Assembly: GCF_018967865.2 (NCBI RefSeq) | Contig: NZ_JAHLZY020000001.1 | Coordinates: 2,728,001-2,792,000 of the forward strand | Length of the DNA: 64,000 nucleotides | Reading direction: 5' to 3' | DNA from: Hymenobacter siberiensis | Lineage (GTDB): Bacteria; Bacteroidota; Bacteroidia; Cytophagales; Hymenobacteraceae | In this document: positions 19,762-28,310 of the stretch, in pieces | Layout: each line of letters begins with the position of its first letter | Position numbering within the stretch: the first letter of the stretch is position 1 | Translations under genes and position numbers: made by a program | The notes under the pieces: model-generated | Database searches by the model: none | Told to the model about the DNA's origin: nothing | What the model saw: the letters and a program-made list of their open reading frames with translations, nothing else

Positions 19762-20803
19762 TACTGCGGCCCCGGCCGGCGCCTGCGCCGACGTGGCCAT
19801 CGTCATCCTGAACTGGAATGGGGCGGGCTTTCTCGCCCGTTTCCTTCCCGGCGTGCTCGCCCATGCCGATGGGGCCCGCGTGATAGTGGCCGATAACGCC
19901 TCCACCGATGACTCTATAGAGCTGCTGGCCCGCGATTTCCCGACCGTGGAGCTGCTGCTGCTCGACCGCAACTGGGGCTTCTGCGAGGGCTACAACCAGG
20001 CGTTGGCGCAGGTCGACAGCCCGTTTTTCGTGCTGCTGAACTCCGATGTGGAAGTCACCCTGGGCTGGCTGCGCCCCCTGCGCAGCTTGCTCGAAGCCAA
20101 CCCGCGCATCGCCGCCGTACAGCCCAAAATCCTGGCTCACGCCGACCCTACGCTGTTTGAATACGCGGGAGCCGGCGGCGGCTACCTCGACCGCCTGGCC
20201 TACCCCTTCTGCCGGGGCCGCCTCTTCGATACCCTCGAAAAGGACCTGGGCCAGTACGACGACGCGCGCCCGGTAGCCTGGGCCAGCGGGGCCTGCCTCA
20301 TGGTGCGCCGCTCGGCCTGGCAAGCCCTCGGCGGCCTGGAGCCGGCCTTTTTCGCGCACATGGAGGAAATCGACTTCTGCTGGCGCCTCCAGAATGCCGG
20401 CCACGAAGTCTGGTACCACGGCGGCAGCGCCGTGCAGCACGTCGGCGGCGGCACACTGCACAAATCCAACCCCCGCAAAACGTATTTAAACTTCCGCAAC
20501 GGCTTGGCGCTGCTCTATAAAAACGCCGCCCCGGGCGAACTGTATGGCCCCATGTTCCAGCGCCTTGTGCTGGATGGCGTGGCCGGCCTGCGGTTTCTAG
20601 CGAGCGGGCAAGTGGGGGATTTCTGGGCCGTGCTGCGGGCGCACTTCAGCTTCTATGGCAGCTTTAGCTACTGGCGCAAGAAGCGGCAAGCCACCCGGCC
20701 GCACCTGCGGGTTCGGGATAGGGCCGGGGTATATGATGACAGTTTGGTCTGGGCGTATTTTGGAAAAGGCAAACGCAGGTTCAGCGAATTGGGATTGAAA
20801 TAA
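19751..20803 (+). CDS. Family 2 glycosyltransferase (rhamnosyltransferase-like)
   Basis: 350 aa cytoplasmic or membrane-associated GT-A fold enzyme. The nucleotide-sugar site begins VAIVILNWNG and VIVADNASTDDS. The metal-binding D-x-D-like motif is LLNSDVEVT, and the acceptor-side signature is HMEEIDFCWRLQNAGHEVWY. This set is typical of bacterial GT2 enzymes that add rhamnose or other sugars to surface glycans. The donor cannot be read from sequence. Starts at TTG 19751, overlapping ybaB; no ATG lies between it and the first beta strand. Its last four codons form part of a perfect 29-bp inverted repeat. Confidence 0.85.
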   Translation: MGPNTAAPAGACADVAIVILNWNGAGFLARFLPGVLAHADGARVIVADNASTDDSIELLARDFPTVELLLLDRNWGFCEGYNQALAQVDSPFFVLLNSDVEVTLGWLRPLRSLLEANPRIAAVQPKILAHADPTLFEYAGAGGGYLDRLAYPFCRGRLFDTLEKDLGQYDDARPVAWASGACLMVRRSAWQALGGLEPAFFAHMEEIDFCWRLQNAGHEVWYHGGSAVQHVGGGTLHKSNPRKTYLNFRNGLALLYKNAAPGELYGPMFQRLVLDGVAGLRFLASGQVGDFWAVLRAHFSFYGSFSYWRKKRQATRPHLRVRDRAGVYDDSLVWAYFGKGKRRFSELGLK

Positions 20804-20862
20804 AATGATACTGCCCCAGCCTAAACGAGTTAAGCTGGGGCAGTATCATTTTATTTCAATCC
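20792..20862. terminator. Perfect 29-bp inverted repeat, convergent terminator overlapping coding end
   Basis: Arms 20792-20820 and 20834-20862 are exact complements, with a 13-nt loop. The left arm includes the last codons and the TAA of the GT2 gene; the right arm ends six bases before the stop of the converging PspC gene. T-rich arm ends allow termination from both sides. Confidence 0.8.
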
Positions 20863-20867
20863 AGTAA

Positions 20868-21086
20868 TTACAAATCCCAAACCGTGCTGCGTTGCTGGCG
20901 CATGGCGCGCCGCACATTCATCCAGAAAGCCCCGGCGAAATAAAGCACGATGGGCGAGCCAAACGTGAAAAATGAGGCATACACAAACGACAGCCGGACG
21001 CTGCGGGTGCTGAAGCCCCATTTCCCGGCCAGGGCCGAGCAAAGGCCGAAAGACTGCGTTTCGAGGTAGTCGGTGAAGCGTTTCAT
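20868..21086 (-). CDS. PspC-domain small membrane protein
   Basis: 72 aa. The sequence MKRFTDYLETQSFGLCSALAGKWG, then RLSFVYASFFTFGSPIVLYF, matches the PspC domain: a short amphipathic N-terminus with a glycine-rich turn and one strong membrane helix (about 34-56). PspC-family proteins sit in the inner membrane and respond to envelope stress. The Arg-rich tail (NVRRAMRQQRS) would be cytoplasmic. It stands alone and converges on the GT2 gene. Confidence 0.75.
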   Translation of the reverse strand: MKRFTDYLETQSFGLCSALAGKWGFSTRSVRLSFVYASFFTFGSPIVLYFAGAFWMNVRRAMRQQRSTVWDL

Positions 21087-21202
21087 GGGCGGTAGCGGCT
21101 AGCGAAAAACAGTTTCTCTGGGCTAAGATAAGGCATTGGGAGGGTAAAGGCAACAGGTCCGGTGTAATTTCGCCCCTCAGAATCTGACTAATTTCAGACT
21201 TC

Positions 21203-21210
21203 TACGTTTG
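21203..21210 (+). promoter_or_regulatory. Promoter -7 element of the TPR lipoprotein gene
   Basis: TACGTTTG matches TAnnTTTG, 37 nt upstream of the ATG at 21248. No clear -33 TTG. Confidence 0.5.
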
Positions 21211-21247
21211 TAAGGGCGGTTTTTGTCTTTCCACCTCAGGTGTTTTA

Positions 21248-23056
21248 ATGCGTAATCTTTTGCGGCCAGTGGCCCACGGGCTGCTGGCAGCCACCGTATT
21301 TTTCTCGGCCTGCACCCTGCCCCGAGTGCTGAAGCAGGCCGAAGCCGGGCGTACCGTGGTGGCCCGCCCCGCCGTGCTCACGGCCTCCGGCGAGGCCGTG
21401 CCCTTTGCGGTAGAAGCCCGCGTACCGGCCAACCACCTGCAAAAAGGCGTGGCCTACGAGCTGCTGCTGCGCTACCGCTACGAGCACGGCCTGCGCGAGG
21501 ACACCCTCGGCCGCATCACCTTCACGTCGGGCAACTTCGTGTACGACGATGAAAACAAAGGCCAGCTCCTCGCCACCCAGAAGTTCACCCTGCCCAATAC
21601 GCCCGGCCGCAACCCCGGCGAGCTGCTGGCCCACGCCCAGGTGCGTGAGCTGAAAAAAAACGGCAAAATTCTTCGCGCCCCCGGCGATGTGCGCGTGGCC
21701 CGCGGCATCGCCGACCCCGCCCGCCTGGTAGTCCGCGAGGACACCGCCCTGACCCTGCTGCCAGAGCGCGCCAGCAACAACATGAGCGGCACCCGCGTGC
21801 TGCCCTTCTTTTTCGATGAAGACAAGTGGTTTATCCGGGGCTACCTGGGTACCAACGTGGCCGCCCTCGAAGACCTGATTGATGCCAACCAGCACACAAA
21901 GCAGGTGCTCATCATCGCGGGCCACTCGCCCGACTCTACCGATGCCCACAACCGCCTGTTGGCCAGCAAGCGCGTCCGAATGTTGCTCTACTACTACAAG
22001 CAGCGGGTGAAAAACTTCTCGTATCTCAATAATAACGAGGAGATTCGCTACGACACGCTGGCCTACGTGCGCAAGTGGGATACCTTCCTCCAGAAAGTCA
22101 CGACCTCGGCTCTGAAAGCCGACCAGATTGACTCCGTCGTCACCCTAATCAACGATACCAAGGGCACCTTCGAGCAGAAGGAAAAGGCCCTGCACCGGCT
22201 CACTTCCTTCGATTACATCGAGCAGTACATCTATCCGGTACTGCGTTTCGGCACCGTGGCCGTGAGCTACACCGCCCCAAAACGCTACGATTCGGAAGTG
22301 TACCTGCTCTCGAAAAAGATTGTGGAGAAGCAGGTCGAAACCGATGCCCTCACGCCCGAGGAGCTGCGGTATTCGGCCACGCTCACGCCACTGCTGGCTG
22401 AAAAACAGCGTATTTATGAAGTATCGGCCGCGAATACCAACAGCTGGGAAGCCTTCCACAACTTGGGCGTGGTGCTGCTGATGCGCGCCGAAAAGGAGCC
22501 CACCGATAAAATTCAGAAGGCCTATTACCGCCGGGCGGCCGTCAACTTCACACTGGCCGCCCATCGCAATCCCACGGCCGAGTTCTTCTACCACGCCGCC
22601 ACTGCCTACCACCGCGCCGGCGACCGCCTCGAAGCCCTCCAGAACTACGACTACGCCATTAAGCTGGGCGGCCCGCGCCCGCTGCTGCGCAAAATCTTCT
22701 CCGACCGCGCCGCCCTGGAAATCGAAGTCGGCCAGCCCGACGAGGCCCTGCGCAGCCTCCAATACGCCGGCCCCAGCTACCAGAACGCCCTCAACCGCGC
22801 CCTCATCGAAGTGGGCCGCGAGCACTACGAGCTGGCCCAGGAACAATATCAGCTGGCCCAAGCCCTGCGCCCCACGGCCGCCGCGCCCATCTACGGCCTG
22901 GCCGTGGTGGCCGCCCGCCAGAAAAACGAAGCGGCCGTGGGCACCTTCCTCAAGCAGGCCGTGGCCCTCGACCGCAGCTACGCCCAGCGCGCCGTAGAAG
23001 ACCTGGAGTTTCAGGACTATGCGCAGGGCAAGGTATTTCGGGAGGCGTTGCGGTAG
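21248..23056 (+). CDS. Lipoprotein with OmpA-like segment and TPR repeats
   Basis: 602 aa. The N-terminus ends in the lipobox FSAC (Cys about 22), so the protein is a predicted lipoprotein. Residues about 30-180 form a beta-rich domain. Residues about 215-260 (VLIIAGHSPDSTDAHNRLLASKRVRMLLYYY) resemble the peptidoglycan-binding core of OmpA-like domains but are diverged. Residues about 400-600 are TPR-type repeats (AFHNLGVVLLMRAEKE, FFYHAATAYHRAGDRLEALQNYDYAIKLGG, EHYELAQEQYQLAQALRPT). The combination suggests a periplasm-facing scaffold tied to the cell wall, like T9SS or gliding-associated TPR lipoproteins. No specific function can be assigned. Confidence 0.7.
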   Translation: MRNLLRPVAHGLLAATVFFSACTLPRVLKQAEAGRTVVARPAVLTASGEAVPFAVEARVPANHLQKGVAYELLLRYRYEHGLREDTLGRITFTSGNFVYDDENKGQLLATQKFTLPNTPGRNPGELLAHAQVRELKKNGKILRAPGDVRVARGIADPARLVVREDTALTLLPERASNNMSGTRVLPFFFDEDKWFIRGYLGTNVAALEDLIDANQHTKQVLIIAGHSPDSTDAHNRLLASKRVRMLLYYYKQRVKNFSYLNNNEEIRYDTLAYVRKWDTFLQKVTTSALKADQIDSVVTLINDTKGTFEQKEKALHRLTSFDYIEQYIYPVLRFGTVAVSYTAPKRYDSEVYLLSKKIVEKQVETDALTPEELRYSATLTPLLAEKQRIYEVSAANTNSWEAFHNLGVVLLMRAEKEPTDKIQKAYYRRAAVNFTLAAHRNPTAEFFYHAATAYHRAGDRLEALQNYDYAIKLGGPRPLLRKIFSDRAALEIEVGQPDEALRSLQYAGPSYQNALNRALIEVGREHYELAQEQYQLAQALRPTAAAPIYGLAVVAARQKNEAAVGTFLKQAVALDRSYAQRAVEDLEFQDYAQGKVFREALR

Positions 23057-23075
23057 CGCCGTTCTGCCGACTTTT

Positions 23076-23161
23076 TAGCCCGCAGAAGGCGCCGAGGGTT
23101 GCGCAAAGGTCGCCGAACGTTCAGCGACCTCTGCGCAACCCTCGGCGCCTTCTGCGGGCTA
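23076..23161. repeat. 86-bp inverted repeat, TAGCCCGCAGAAGG family
   Basis: Arms 23076-23113 and 23124-23161 pair over 38 bp with one mismatch around a 10-nt loop. Lies between the lipoprotein gene and the pdhB promoter and can act as a terminator-like hairpin. Confidence 0.85.
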
Positions 23162-23177
23162 ATGTTCTTAGGGGCCG

Positions 23178-23208
23178 TTGCCCGTCCGCCGCACCTGTTG
23201 TAGCTTTG
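23178..23208 (+). promoter_or_regulatory. Promoter of pdhB
   Basis: TTG at 23178-23180 and TAGCTTTG at 23201-23208 are separated by 20 nt, a full match to the Bacteroidota consensus. The leader to ATG 23247 is about 30 nt. Confidence 0.7.
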
Positions 23209-23246
23209 CCAAACGGCCCAATTGCGGCTTTACCCTAAAGAGAACC

Positions 23247-24230
23247 ATGCGTCAAATTCAATTCCGTGAGGCCTTGCGCGAGGCCCTGTCCGAGGAAATG
23301 CGCCGCGACCCGCGGGTGTTCCTAATGGGCGAAGAAGTGGCCGAGTACAACGGCGCCTACAAAGTAAGCCAGGGCATGCTCGACGAGTTCGGCCCCGAGC
23401 GCGTGATTGATACCCCGATTGCTGAGCTGGGTTTTGCCGGCATCGGCGTGGGCGCGGCGGCCAACGGGCTGATTCCGGTCATTGAATTCATGACCTTCAA
23501 CTTCTCGTTGGTGGCTATCGACCAGGTGATTAACTCGGCCGCCAAACTGTATTCGATGTCGGGCGGGCAGTACTCCTGCCCCATCGTGTTCCGTGGCCCG
23601 ACGGGCAACGCCGGCATGCTCAGCAGCCAGCACTCGCAGAATTTCGAGAACTGGTTTGCCAATACGCCCGGCCTGAAAGTAGTGATTCCCTCGAATCCTT
23701 ACGACGCCAAAGGCCTGCTGAAATCGGCCATTCGCGACCCCGACCCCGTGATTTTCATGGAGTCGGAGCTGATGTATGGCGACAAGGGCGAAGTACCCGA
23801 GGAAGAGTACCTGCTCGAAATCGGCAAAGCCAACATCGTGCGCCAGGGCAAGCACGTAACGCTGGTGAGCTTCGGCAAGATGATGAAAATCGCCTACACC
23901 GCCGCCGATGAGCTGGCCAAGGAAGGCATTGAAGCCGAAGTAATCGACCTGCGCTCGGTGCGCCCGATTGACTACGACACGCTGGTGAACTCGGTGAAGA
24001 AAACCAACCGCATGGTGGTTATCGAAGAAGCCTGGCCGCTGGCCAGCATCTCGGGCGAGTTGGCCTACATCGTGCAGCGCCGCGCCTTCGACTACCTCGA
24101 CGCGCCCGTTATCCGCATCACCTGCGCCGACGTGCCCCTGCCCTACGCCCCCACCCTCATCGAAGCCTCGCTACCCAACGTGGCCCGCGTGGTGAAAGCC
24201 GTGAAGGAAGTAACTTACGCCAAAGTGTAG
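23247..24230 (+). CDS. pdhB: Pyruvate dehydrogenase E1 component, beta subunit
   Basis: 327 aa, about the usual length. Thiamine-diphosphate-dependent E1 beta subunit, which with E1 alpha decarboxylates pyruvate (or a branched-chain 2-oxo acid). Transketolase-like pyrimidine-binding half: RQIQFREALREALSEEMRRD, FLMGEEVAEYNGAYKVSQGM, DTPIAELGFAGIGVGAA and the GPTGNAGMLSSQHSQNFENW loop. The C-terminal domain has VIDLRSVRPIDYDT and VVIEEAWPLASISGEL. Close similarity to PdhB is clear; the branched-chain enzyme is a weaker alternative. E1 alpha is not adjacent. Start 23247 is preferred over 23178, which lies within the promoter. Confidence 0.93.
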   Translation: MRQIQFREALREALSEEMRRDPRVFLMGEEVAEYNGAYKVSQGMLDEFGPERVIDTPIAELGFAGIGVGAAANGLIPVIEFMTFNFSLVAIDQVINSAAKLYSMSGGQYSCPIVFRGPTGNAGMLSSQHSQNFENWFANTPGLKVVIPSNPYDAKGLLKSAIRDPDPVIFMESELMYGDKGEVPEEEYLLEIGKANIVRQGKHVTLVSFGKMMKIAYTAADELAKEGIEAEVIDLRSVRPIDYDTLVNSVKKTNRMVVIEEAWPLASISGELAYIVQRRAFDYLDAPVIRITCADVPLPYAPTLIEASLPNVARVVKAVKEVTYAKV

Positions 24231-24250
24231 GGTTGAATTATGGAAATTGG

Positions 24251-24286
24251 AAGGCCCCGTCAGCGAAAGCTGGCGGGGCCTTTTTT
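24251..24286 (+). terminator. Terminator of pdhB
   Basis: Stem AAGGCCCCGTCAGC / GCTGGCGGGGCC with a GAAA loop, followed by T6. Could also serve the converging glycosyltransferase gene on the other strand. Confidence 0.85.
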
Positions 24287-24301
24287 ATGAAAAAGTTGCC
24301 G

Positions 24302-25702
24302 CTAATCCTGCGGAGCCTCGCTCGGCGGGCGCAGCTGCCCCGCCGTGGCTTCTGATACATGCCAGCACCCCCACAGCCAGCCGGCCGCCACCGCCACCAA
24401 TGCTACCCGGCGCACGGGCGCCAGCTCGCGCCACCACGCCCCTGGCTGCCACGTTCCCGCTACCATCGTGAGCACCAACAGATGCAGGGGCAGCAGAAAC
24501 CGGCTTTCCATGAGCGTGGGCAATACCAGCAGGCACGGCAGCAGCAATGCTATCAATGAGCCTACTGCCATGGATGACCAGGCCAACCGCCGGTTTCTCA
24601 GCCCGGCGACTATAGCCAGCAAAATGCCCAAACCGAGCAGCGCATAGTTCAGCAGCCGCAGCGCAGCCTGGCCCGGCGGCTGCAGCTGCCGGGGATAGGG
24701 CGTGGGGAAACGAATATCCAGGCCGTTGAACAGGTGGCGCAGGTAGCGCCCACTGGTGCTAATGGGCTGATGCAGCGCAAACTTCGCATACTGGCCGTAG
24801 CTGCCGAACCGGTGGCCCGGCTCAGCAGCCAGGGCGCGCTGCCCAACGGAATCGGCATAAACCAGCGAACGGGGGATTTCCAGAATCAAACTCGATTCGT
24901 AGCGCTGGAACGCCGTGCCCCAGGTGAGCTGCTTCAGATAGAGCGGCGCGGTACCGGGTTGCCCGGCCAGCACCAGCGGCGTGGGCTGCTGGAAATGCCG
25001 CATATTAATTAGAAACTGCGGCAGCCACACCAGTGCCAACCCGACCGCCAGCGCCGCGCCACTTCGCCAGATAGAGAAACCGGAAGCCGGCTGCGTATTC
25101 TTCCACAACAGCCACAGCACACCCGGCACACTGGCCAGGTAAATGGGCCGAATATTGATGGCCGCCGCCAGCAGCAGCCCGGCTACTGCGGCCCAGCCCC
25201 AGCCGCGCCGCGCCAGCGCCGCCAGGCTCAGCAGCAGCAGCGCCAGCGCCGGCATATCGCTGAGGGTGAAGTTGAAATAGTCGCGCCAGAAGACAAAAGA
25301 CAGACTGAGCAGCACCAGCCAGCGGCCGCCGCTCAGGGCCCGGCCCGTGGCTTGGGCCCATAGCTGCGGCAGGGCCACGCCGAATAGCACGGCCGCCCAG
25401 CCCGCCCCCAGCACCTGTGCCCCGGTGAGCATCGACCAGCCCGTGAAATGGCACAGCAGCCGCGCCGGCAGCACGAGCAACGGCCCCAGGTAGCCGCGCA
25501 TCGGCGCATCGAACGCCAGCAGGGAAAACCCTCCATTTTGCGTGAATTTCAAGGAAAATTCCCAGTATTCGGCCGCGTCGAAGCGGAACTGGCTCACGGT
25601 GTAGCCGCTCAGGGGCAGGTAGGCGGCGTAGAGGACCAGCACGGCGAGCACCCGCCAGCGGGCAGGCCACGGAGCCGAAAAAAATGTGGAACGAGTAGCC
25701 AT
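24302..25702 (-). CDS. Polytopic membrane glycosyltransferase-like protein (GT-C type)
   Basis: 466 aa with about 10-12 predicted membrane helices. The first loop contains FRFDAAEYWEFSLKF, carrying acidic residues (D, E) as in GT-C enzymes of the GT39/GT83 (ArnT/PMT-like) group that use polyprenyl-phosphate sugars. A region of alternating hydrophobic helices and short loops follows, and the C-terminal part ends near LRPPSEAPQD. No strong family motif can be confirmed by eye. The function is inferred from topology and the early acidic loop. ATG 25702 is chosen because the minus-strand -7 element lies 8 nt upstream of it. Confidence 0.55.
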   Translation of the reverse strand: MATRSTFFSAPWPARWRVLAVLVLYAAYLPLSGYTVSQFRFDAAEYWEFSLKFTQNGGFSLLAFDAPMRGYLGPLLVLPARLLCHFTGWSMLTGAQVLGAGWAAVLFGVALPQLWAQATGRALSGGRWLVLLSLSFVFWRDYFNFTLSDMPALALLLLSLAALARRGWGWAAVAGLLLAAAINIRPIYLASVPGVLWLLWKNTQPASGFSIWRSGAALAVGLALVWLPQFLINMRHFQQPTPLVLAGQPGTAPLYLKQLTWGTAFQRYESSLILEIPRSLVYADSVGQRALAAEPGHRFGSYGQYAKFALHQPISTSGRYLRHLFNGLDIRFPTPYPRQLQPPGQAALRLLNYALLGLGILLAIVAGLRNRRLAWSSMAVGSLIALLLPCLLVLPTLMESRFLLPLHLLVLTMVAGTWQPGAWWRELAPVRRVALVAVAAGWLWGCWHVSEATAGQLRPPSEAPQD

Positions 25703-25710
25703 GAGTACCG

Positions 25711-25718
25711 CAAAACTA
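25711..25718 (-). promoter_or_regulatory. Promoter -7 element of the GT-C-like gene, 8 nt from the ATG
   Basis: Minus strand TAGTTTTG matches TAnnTTTG. Its downstream edge is 8 nt from the ATG at 25702, so the mRNA should be leaderless or nearly so. Confidence 0.6.
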
Positions 25719-25859
25719 GGCACCGGCCGCAGCTTATGCGGCGCGGCGCGGGCCTTGCCCAGTCACACGGTCCGAATCGGGCCGCGAAGCCAATCAAATT
25801 GTCGCCGTATCTTTTGCGCTAGCTCTGCCGTAAGGCTATTTTTCATCCTCCCCACCCGC

Positions 25860-26432
25860 ATGAATCACCGCCTTCACCTCAAATTTGAACAGCTCGAACG
25901 GTCTACTGAACGACTTTTGGCGTCGGCCGAGGCGCTGGGGCCGGATCAGAACAAGGCTCCCGCGCCGGGCAAATGGTCGGCGGTGCAGGTAGTGCATCAC
26001 CTGCTTTTTGTTGAAGAGAACATCCTCAAGTATGTCCAGAAGAAGCTCCAGGCGGAGGAGCTTTTGCCGAAGGTTGGCTTTTTTACAAAGCTGCAGGTGC
26101 AGTTTGTGCGCCTGATGCTGCGCCTGCCCGGCCTCAAGTTCAAAGCACCGCGCGGTGTGGCTACCCTCACCGATGCCGGCGAGCTGCCCACGCTGCACGA
26201 GATGCGCAAGTCCTGGGAAGCCTCCCGCCGCCAGATGGAGCGGCTGCTCAACGAGTTTCCGAGCCGGCAGCAGAACCGGGCCGTATTCCCTCATCCGCGC
26301 TCGGGCCGCATCACCATCTATCAGGTAATAGAGCACCTGGTCGACCACCTGTTGCATCATCAGCAGCAGCTGGACCGCATCACCAAGGTCCTGCGGCCCA
26401 CGGCCGGGGTGCGGGCCGATGCCCATGCCTAG
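25860..26432 (+). CDS. DinB-family protein
   Basis: 190 aa four-helix-bundle protein of the DinB/YfiT group. Conserved histidines that would hold a metal: VQVVHHLLFVEENILKYV (about 42-58) and VIEHLVDHLLHHQQQLDRI (about 157-175). The motif PAPGKWSAVQVVHHL near residue 35 is typical. DinB/YfiT proteins include metal-dependent thiol (bacillithiol or similar) transferases and hydrolases; the substrate here is unknown. Start ATG 25860; the longer frame upstream lacks family similarity. Confidence 0.8.
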   Translation: MNHRLHLKFEQLERSTERLLASAEALGPDQNKAPAPGKWSAVQVVHHLLFVEENILKYVQKKLQAEELLPKVGFFTKLQVQFVRLMLRLPGLKFKAPRGVATLTDAGELPTLHEMRKSWEASRRQMERLLNEFPSRQQNRAVFPHPRSGRITIYQVIEHLVDHLLHHQQQLDRITKVLRPTAGVRADAHA

Positions 26433-26445
26433 CGCCAGCCACATA

Positions 26446-26489
26446 AAAGAAGCAGCCCCCGAATTTATCAATTCGGGGGCTGCTTCTTT
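26446..26489. terminator. Bidirectional terminator between DinB and thioesterase genes
   Basis: A 20-bp perfect stem (AAAGAAGCAGCCCCCGAATT and its complement) with a 4-nt loop and A/T tracts on both sides lies between two convergent genes. Confidence 0.85.
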
Positions 26490-26497
26490 ATACCTTT

Positions 26498-26932
26498 CTA
26501 CTTCACCGGCACCTCATAGGCAGGCAGCTCGCGGAAAGCCGTGGCGAGTTCGGCGGGCGGGGTGGTGAGCTTGCGGCGGTCGAGGTCGAGCCAGGCCCCG
26601 TCGACGGCTACGATGGCGGCCACGCGGCCATCGGCCTTGTAAATGGTGTGGGTGATGCTCCAGCGGGTGCCGTCGTCGTTCACGCTGCGCAGACGGCTAT
26701 CCACCCGAATTTCTTCGCCAATGTGTATTTCCTTGAGGAAAGTCGTTTCTTCGCGGAACAGGATGGGACCCAGGCGCAGGCGCGCAAATTCCTTGATATC
26801 GTAGCCCCACTCGGCCAATAAAACGAGGCGCTGGTCGGCGGCATAGTCGGCGTAGGCGGAATGGCGCATGTGGCCGTTCGGGTCCATATCGGCCCAGCGG
26901 GTGCGGTAGATGATGGCGTTGGTCAAAATCAA
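26498..26932 (-). CDS. Acyl-CoA/acyl-ACP thioesterase-like hot-dog protein
   Basis: 144 aa 4HBT-type hot-dog fold enzyme. RTRWADMDPNGHMRHSAYADYAADQRL (about residues 10-36) carries the catalytic Asp-Asn-His region of the family. Further strands (REETTFLKEIHIGEEIRV, RWSITHTIYKADGRVAAI) follow. It would hydrolyse an acyl thioester; chain length and carrier are unknown. Starts at TTG 26932, or at TTG 26926 just inside it. An AT-rich imperfect palindrome (about 26928-26998) lies just upstream. Confidence 0.8.
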   Translation of the reverse strand: MILTNAIIYRTRWADMDPNGHMRHSAYADYAADQRLVLLAEWGYDIKEFARLRLGPILFREETTFLKEIHIGEEIRVDSRLRSVNDDGTRWSITHTIYKADGRVAAIVAVDGAWLDLDRRKLTTPPAELATAFRELPAYEVPVK

Positions 26933-27002
26933 TTAAGAATTAGGTTAGTGAAATAGAATTGAAAAGGTTGCTGATGAATTGTTTATTCTTAATTCATAAT
27001 GA

Positions 27003-27144
27003 AGCTGTTTAGAAAGTCCCCGAACGGTCATGCAGCGCGCAGCGCAGCATCTTGCTCGCATCCTCAGGCCCGTTCAACGATGCGAGCAAGATGCTGCGCT
27101 CTGCATGACCGTTTGAGTACCTTTTGTGACTTTCTAAACAACTC
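27003..27144. repeat. Composite inverted repeat, long copy
   Basis: Outer arms TGTTTAGAAAGTC / GACTTTCTAAACA enclose a second inverted repeat of the GTCATGC family (arms through GCATCTTGCTCGCAT), and the loop carries CGTTCAACGA. The left and right ends match those of the shorter copy at 59097-59183 almost exactly. Confidence 0.85.
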
Positions 27145-27150
27145 CAATTG

Positions 27151-27888
27151 TTAATTGCCAACAGGCATTAGGCGCACCAGGTACTGGTCGTTCTCGTCTT
27201 CGCTGAGGAATTCGGCGGTGTAGCCGGCAGTTTGGGCCGCGTCGTTGAGCAGGGCGGCATCGACGAACAGCCAGGGGAAGGGCTCGCCGGTGCGGCCCTT
27301 GTAACTGAGCGTGTATTCAACTTCGCCGTAGTACGGGCCGTTGAGGTTGATGAGCAGCGCCCCTTCCTCGTCCTCATAGAGGTAGCGCACGTCGGAGGAC
27401 GTGGCCAGAATCTGCCCATCGGGGGCCAGCAGGGTGCGGGCGTGGGCCAGAAATTTATCGAGGCCGTCGAGGGTGCCGGTCAGGCCGAGGCCGTTCATTA
27501 GCAGCAGGATGGTGTCGTAGGGCAGCTCGGTAGGCGGCAGCGGGGCAAATAAGTCGTGGCGGGCCACGGTATGCACGCCGCGCTCGGTCATCACCTGCAC
27601 CGAGCCGGCCGATACGTCCACGGCCTTTACGTGCTGGAAGCCCCGGCTCTGCAGCTCCAGGCTGTGGCAGCCGGCCCCGGCCCCAAGGTCGAGCACGCGG
27701 CCCCGGCTTTCGTCGAGGGCCAGGCGCTCCAGCTCCGGCATCTGGAGCAGGGTGCGGAAGAAGTAGGCGGCCGGCAGCGGCTCATCATCGGCGGCGCTGC
27801 AATGCACGGTGACGGTGGCGGCAATAGTGCCGTGGTGGTAGTCCAGCAGGGCCTGGCCCAGCACATCGGGGGCGGTGGTTGTGGTCAT
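27151..27888 (-). CDS. Class I SAM-dependent methyltransferase
   Basis: 245 aa. SAM-binding motif I is VLDLGAGAGCHSLEL, followed by the acidic motif VKAVDVSAGSV. Motif post-II/III: DTILLLMNGLGLTGTLDGLDKFL and LLAPDGQILATSSDV. Substrate unknown. It most resembles small-molecule or lipid methyltransferases of the UbiE/Methyltransf_11-25 type. ATG 27888 starts the similarity; a longer upstream start at 27987 would precede the -7 element TAATTTTG at 27975-27982. It faces away from the DUF2256 gene. Confidence 0.75.
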   Translation of the reverse strand: MTTTTAPDVLGQALLDYHHGTIAATVTVHCSAADDEPLPAAYFFRTLLQMPELERLALDESRGRVLDLGAGAGCHSLELQSRGFQHVKAVDVSAGSVQVMTERGVHTVARHDLFAPLPPTELPYDTILLLMNGLGLTGTLDGLDKFLAHARTLLAPDGQILATSSDVRYLYEDEEGALLINLNGPYYGEVEYTLSYKGRTGEPFPWLFVDAALLNDAAQTAGYTAEFLSEDENDQYLVRLMPVGN

Positions 27889-27974
27889 AGAGAAATTAAA
27901 AGCGCATTTTGGGCCGTTGAGGCGCGCCACGGCCGGGGTTGGCGGCAACAACGCTTCAATAACCCATCGATAGC

Positions 27975-27982
27975 CAAAATTA
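27975..27982 (-). promoter_or_regulatory. Promoter -7 element for the methyltransferase gene
   Basis: Minus strand TAATTTTG fits TAnnTTTG, 86 nt upstream of ATG 27888, in the divergent region shared with the DUF2256 gene. Confidence 0.45.
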
Positions 27983-28042
27983 CCCAAAACTTCGCGCCGG
28001 GGCCAGGCGTTTGCATGCTACCCTACTGCTCAACCCCTCATT

Positions 28043-28219
28043 ATGCTTCCCGCCAAACTGCGTAAAGGCCAGCTACCCACCAAAATCTGCGTCACCTGCG
28101 GCCGGCCGTTCGAGTACCGCAAAAAGTGGCGCGCCAACTGGGACGACGTGAAATACTGCGGCGAAAAGTGCCAGCGCAACCGGCCCGCCGCCGGCACTAC
28201 CAGCCCCACTCCGGCGTAA
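28043..28219 (+). CDS. DUF2256-family zinc-ribbon mini-protein
   Basis: 58 aa. The sequence MLPAKLRKGQLPTKICVTCG then PFEYRKKWRANWDDVKYC and GEKCQRNR has four cysteines as C-x2-C...C-x3-C, a compact zinc-binding ribbon. This is the DUF2256 signature (KxCxxCGRPFxWRKKW...VxYCSxxCR). The function of the family is unknown. It sits head-to-head with the methyltransferase gene and is followed by a small hypothetical gene on the same strand. Confidence 0.85.
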   Translation: MLPAKLRKGQLPTKICVTCGRPFEYRKKWRANWDDVKYCGEKCQRNRPAAGTTSPTPA

Positions 28220-28310
28220 CCGCCCGGCGCGGCCGTATCTTTTGGGGCCGGGGCGGCGTTGAGAAGCTCCTTACCCCTTACCAATCTGCTGGTTTTCCAG
28301 CCGCTTTTTT

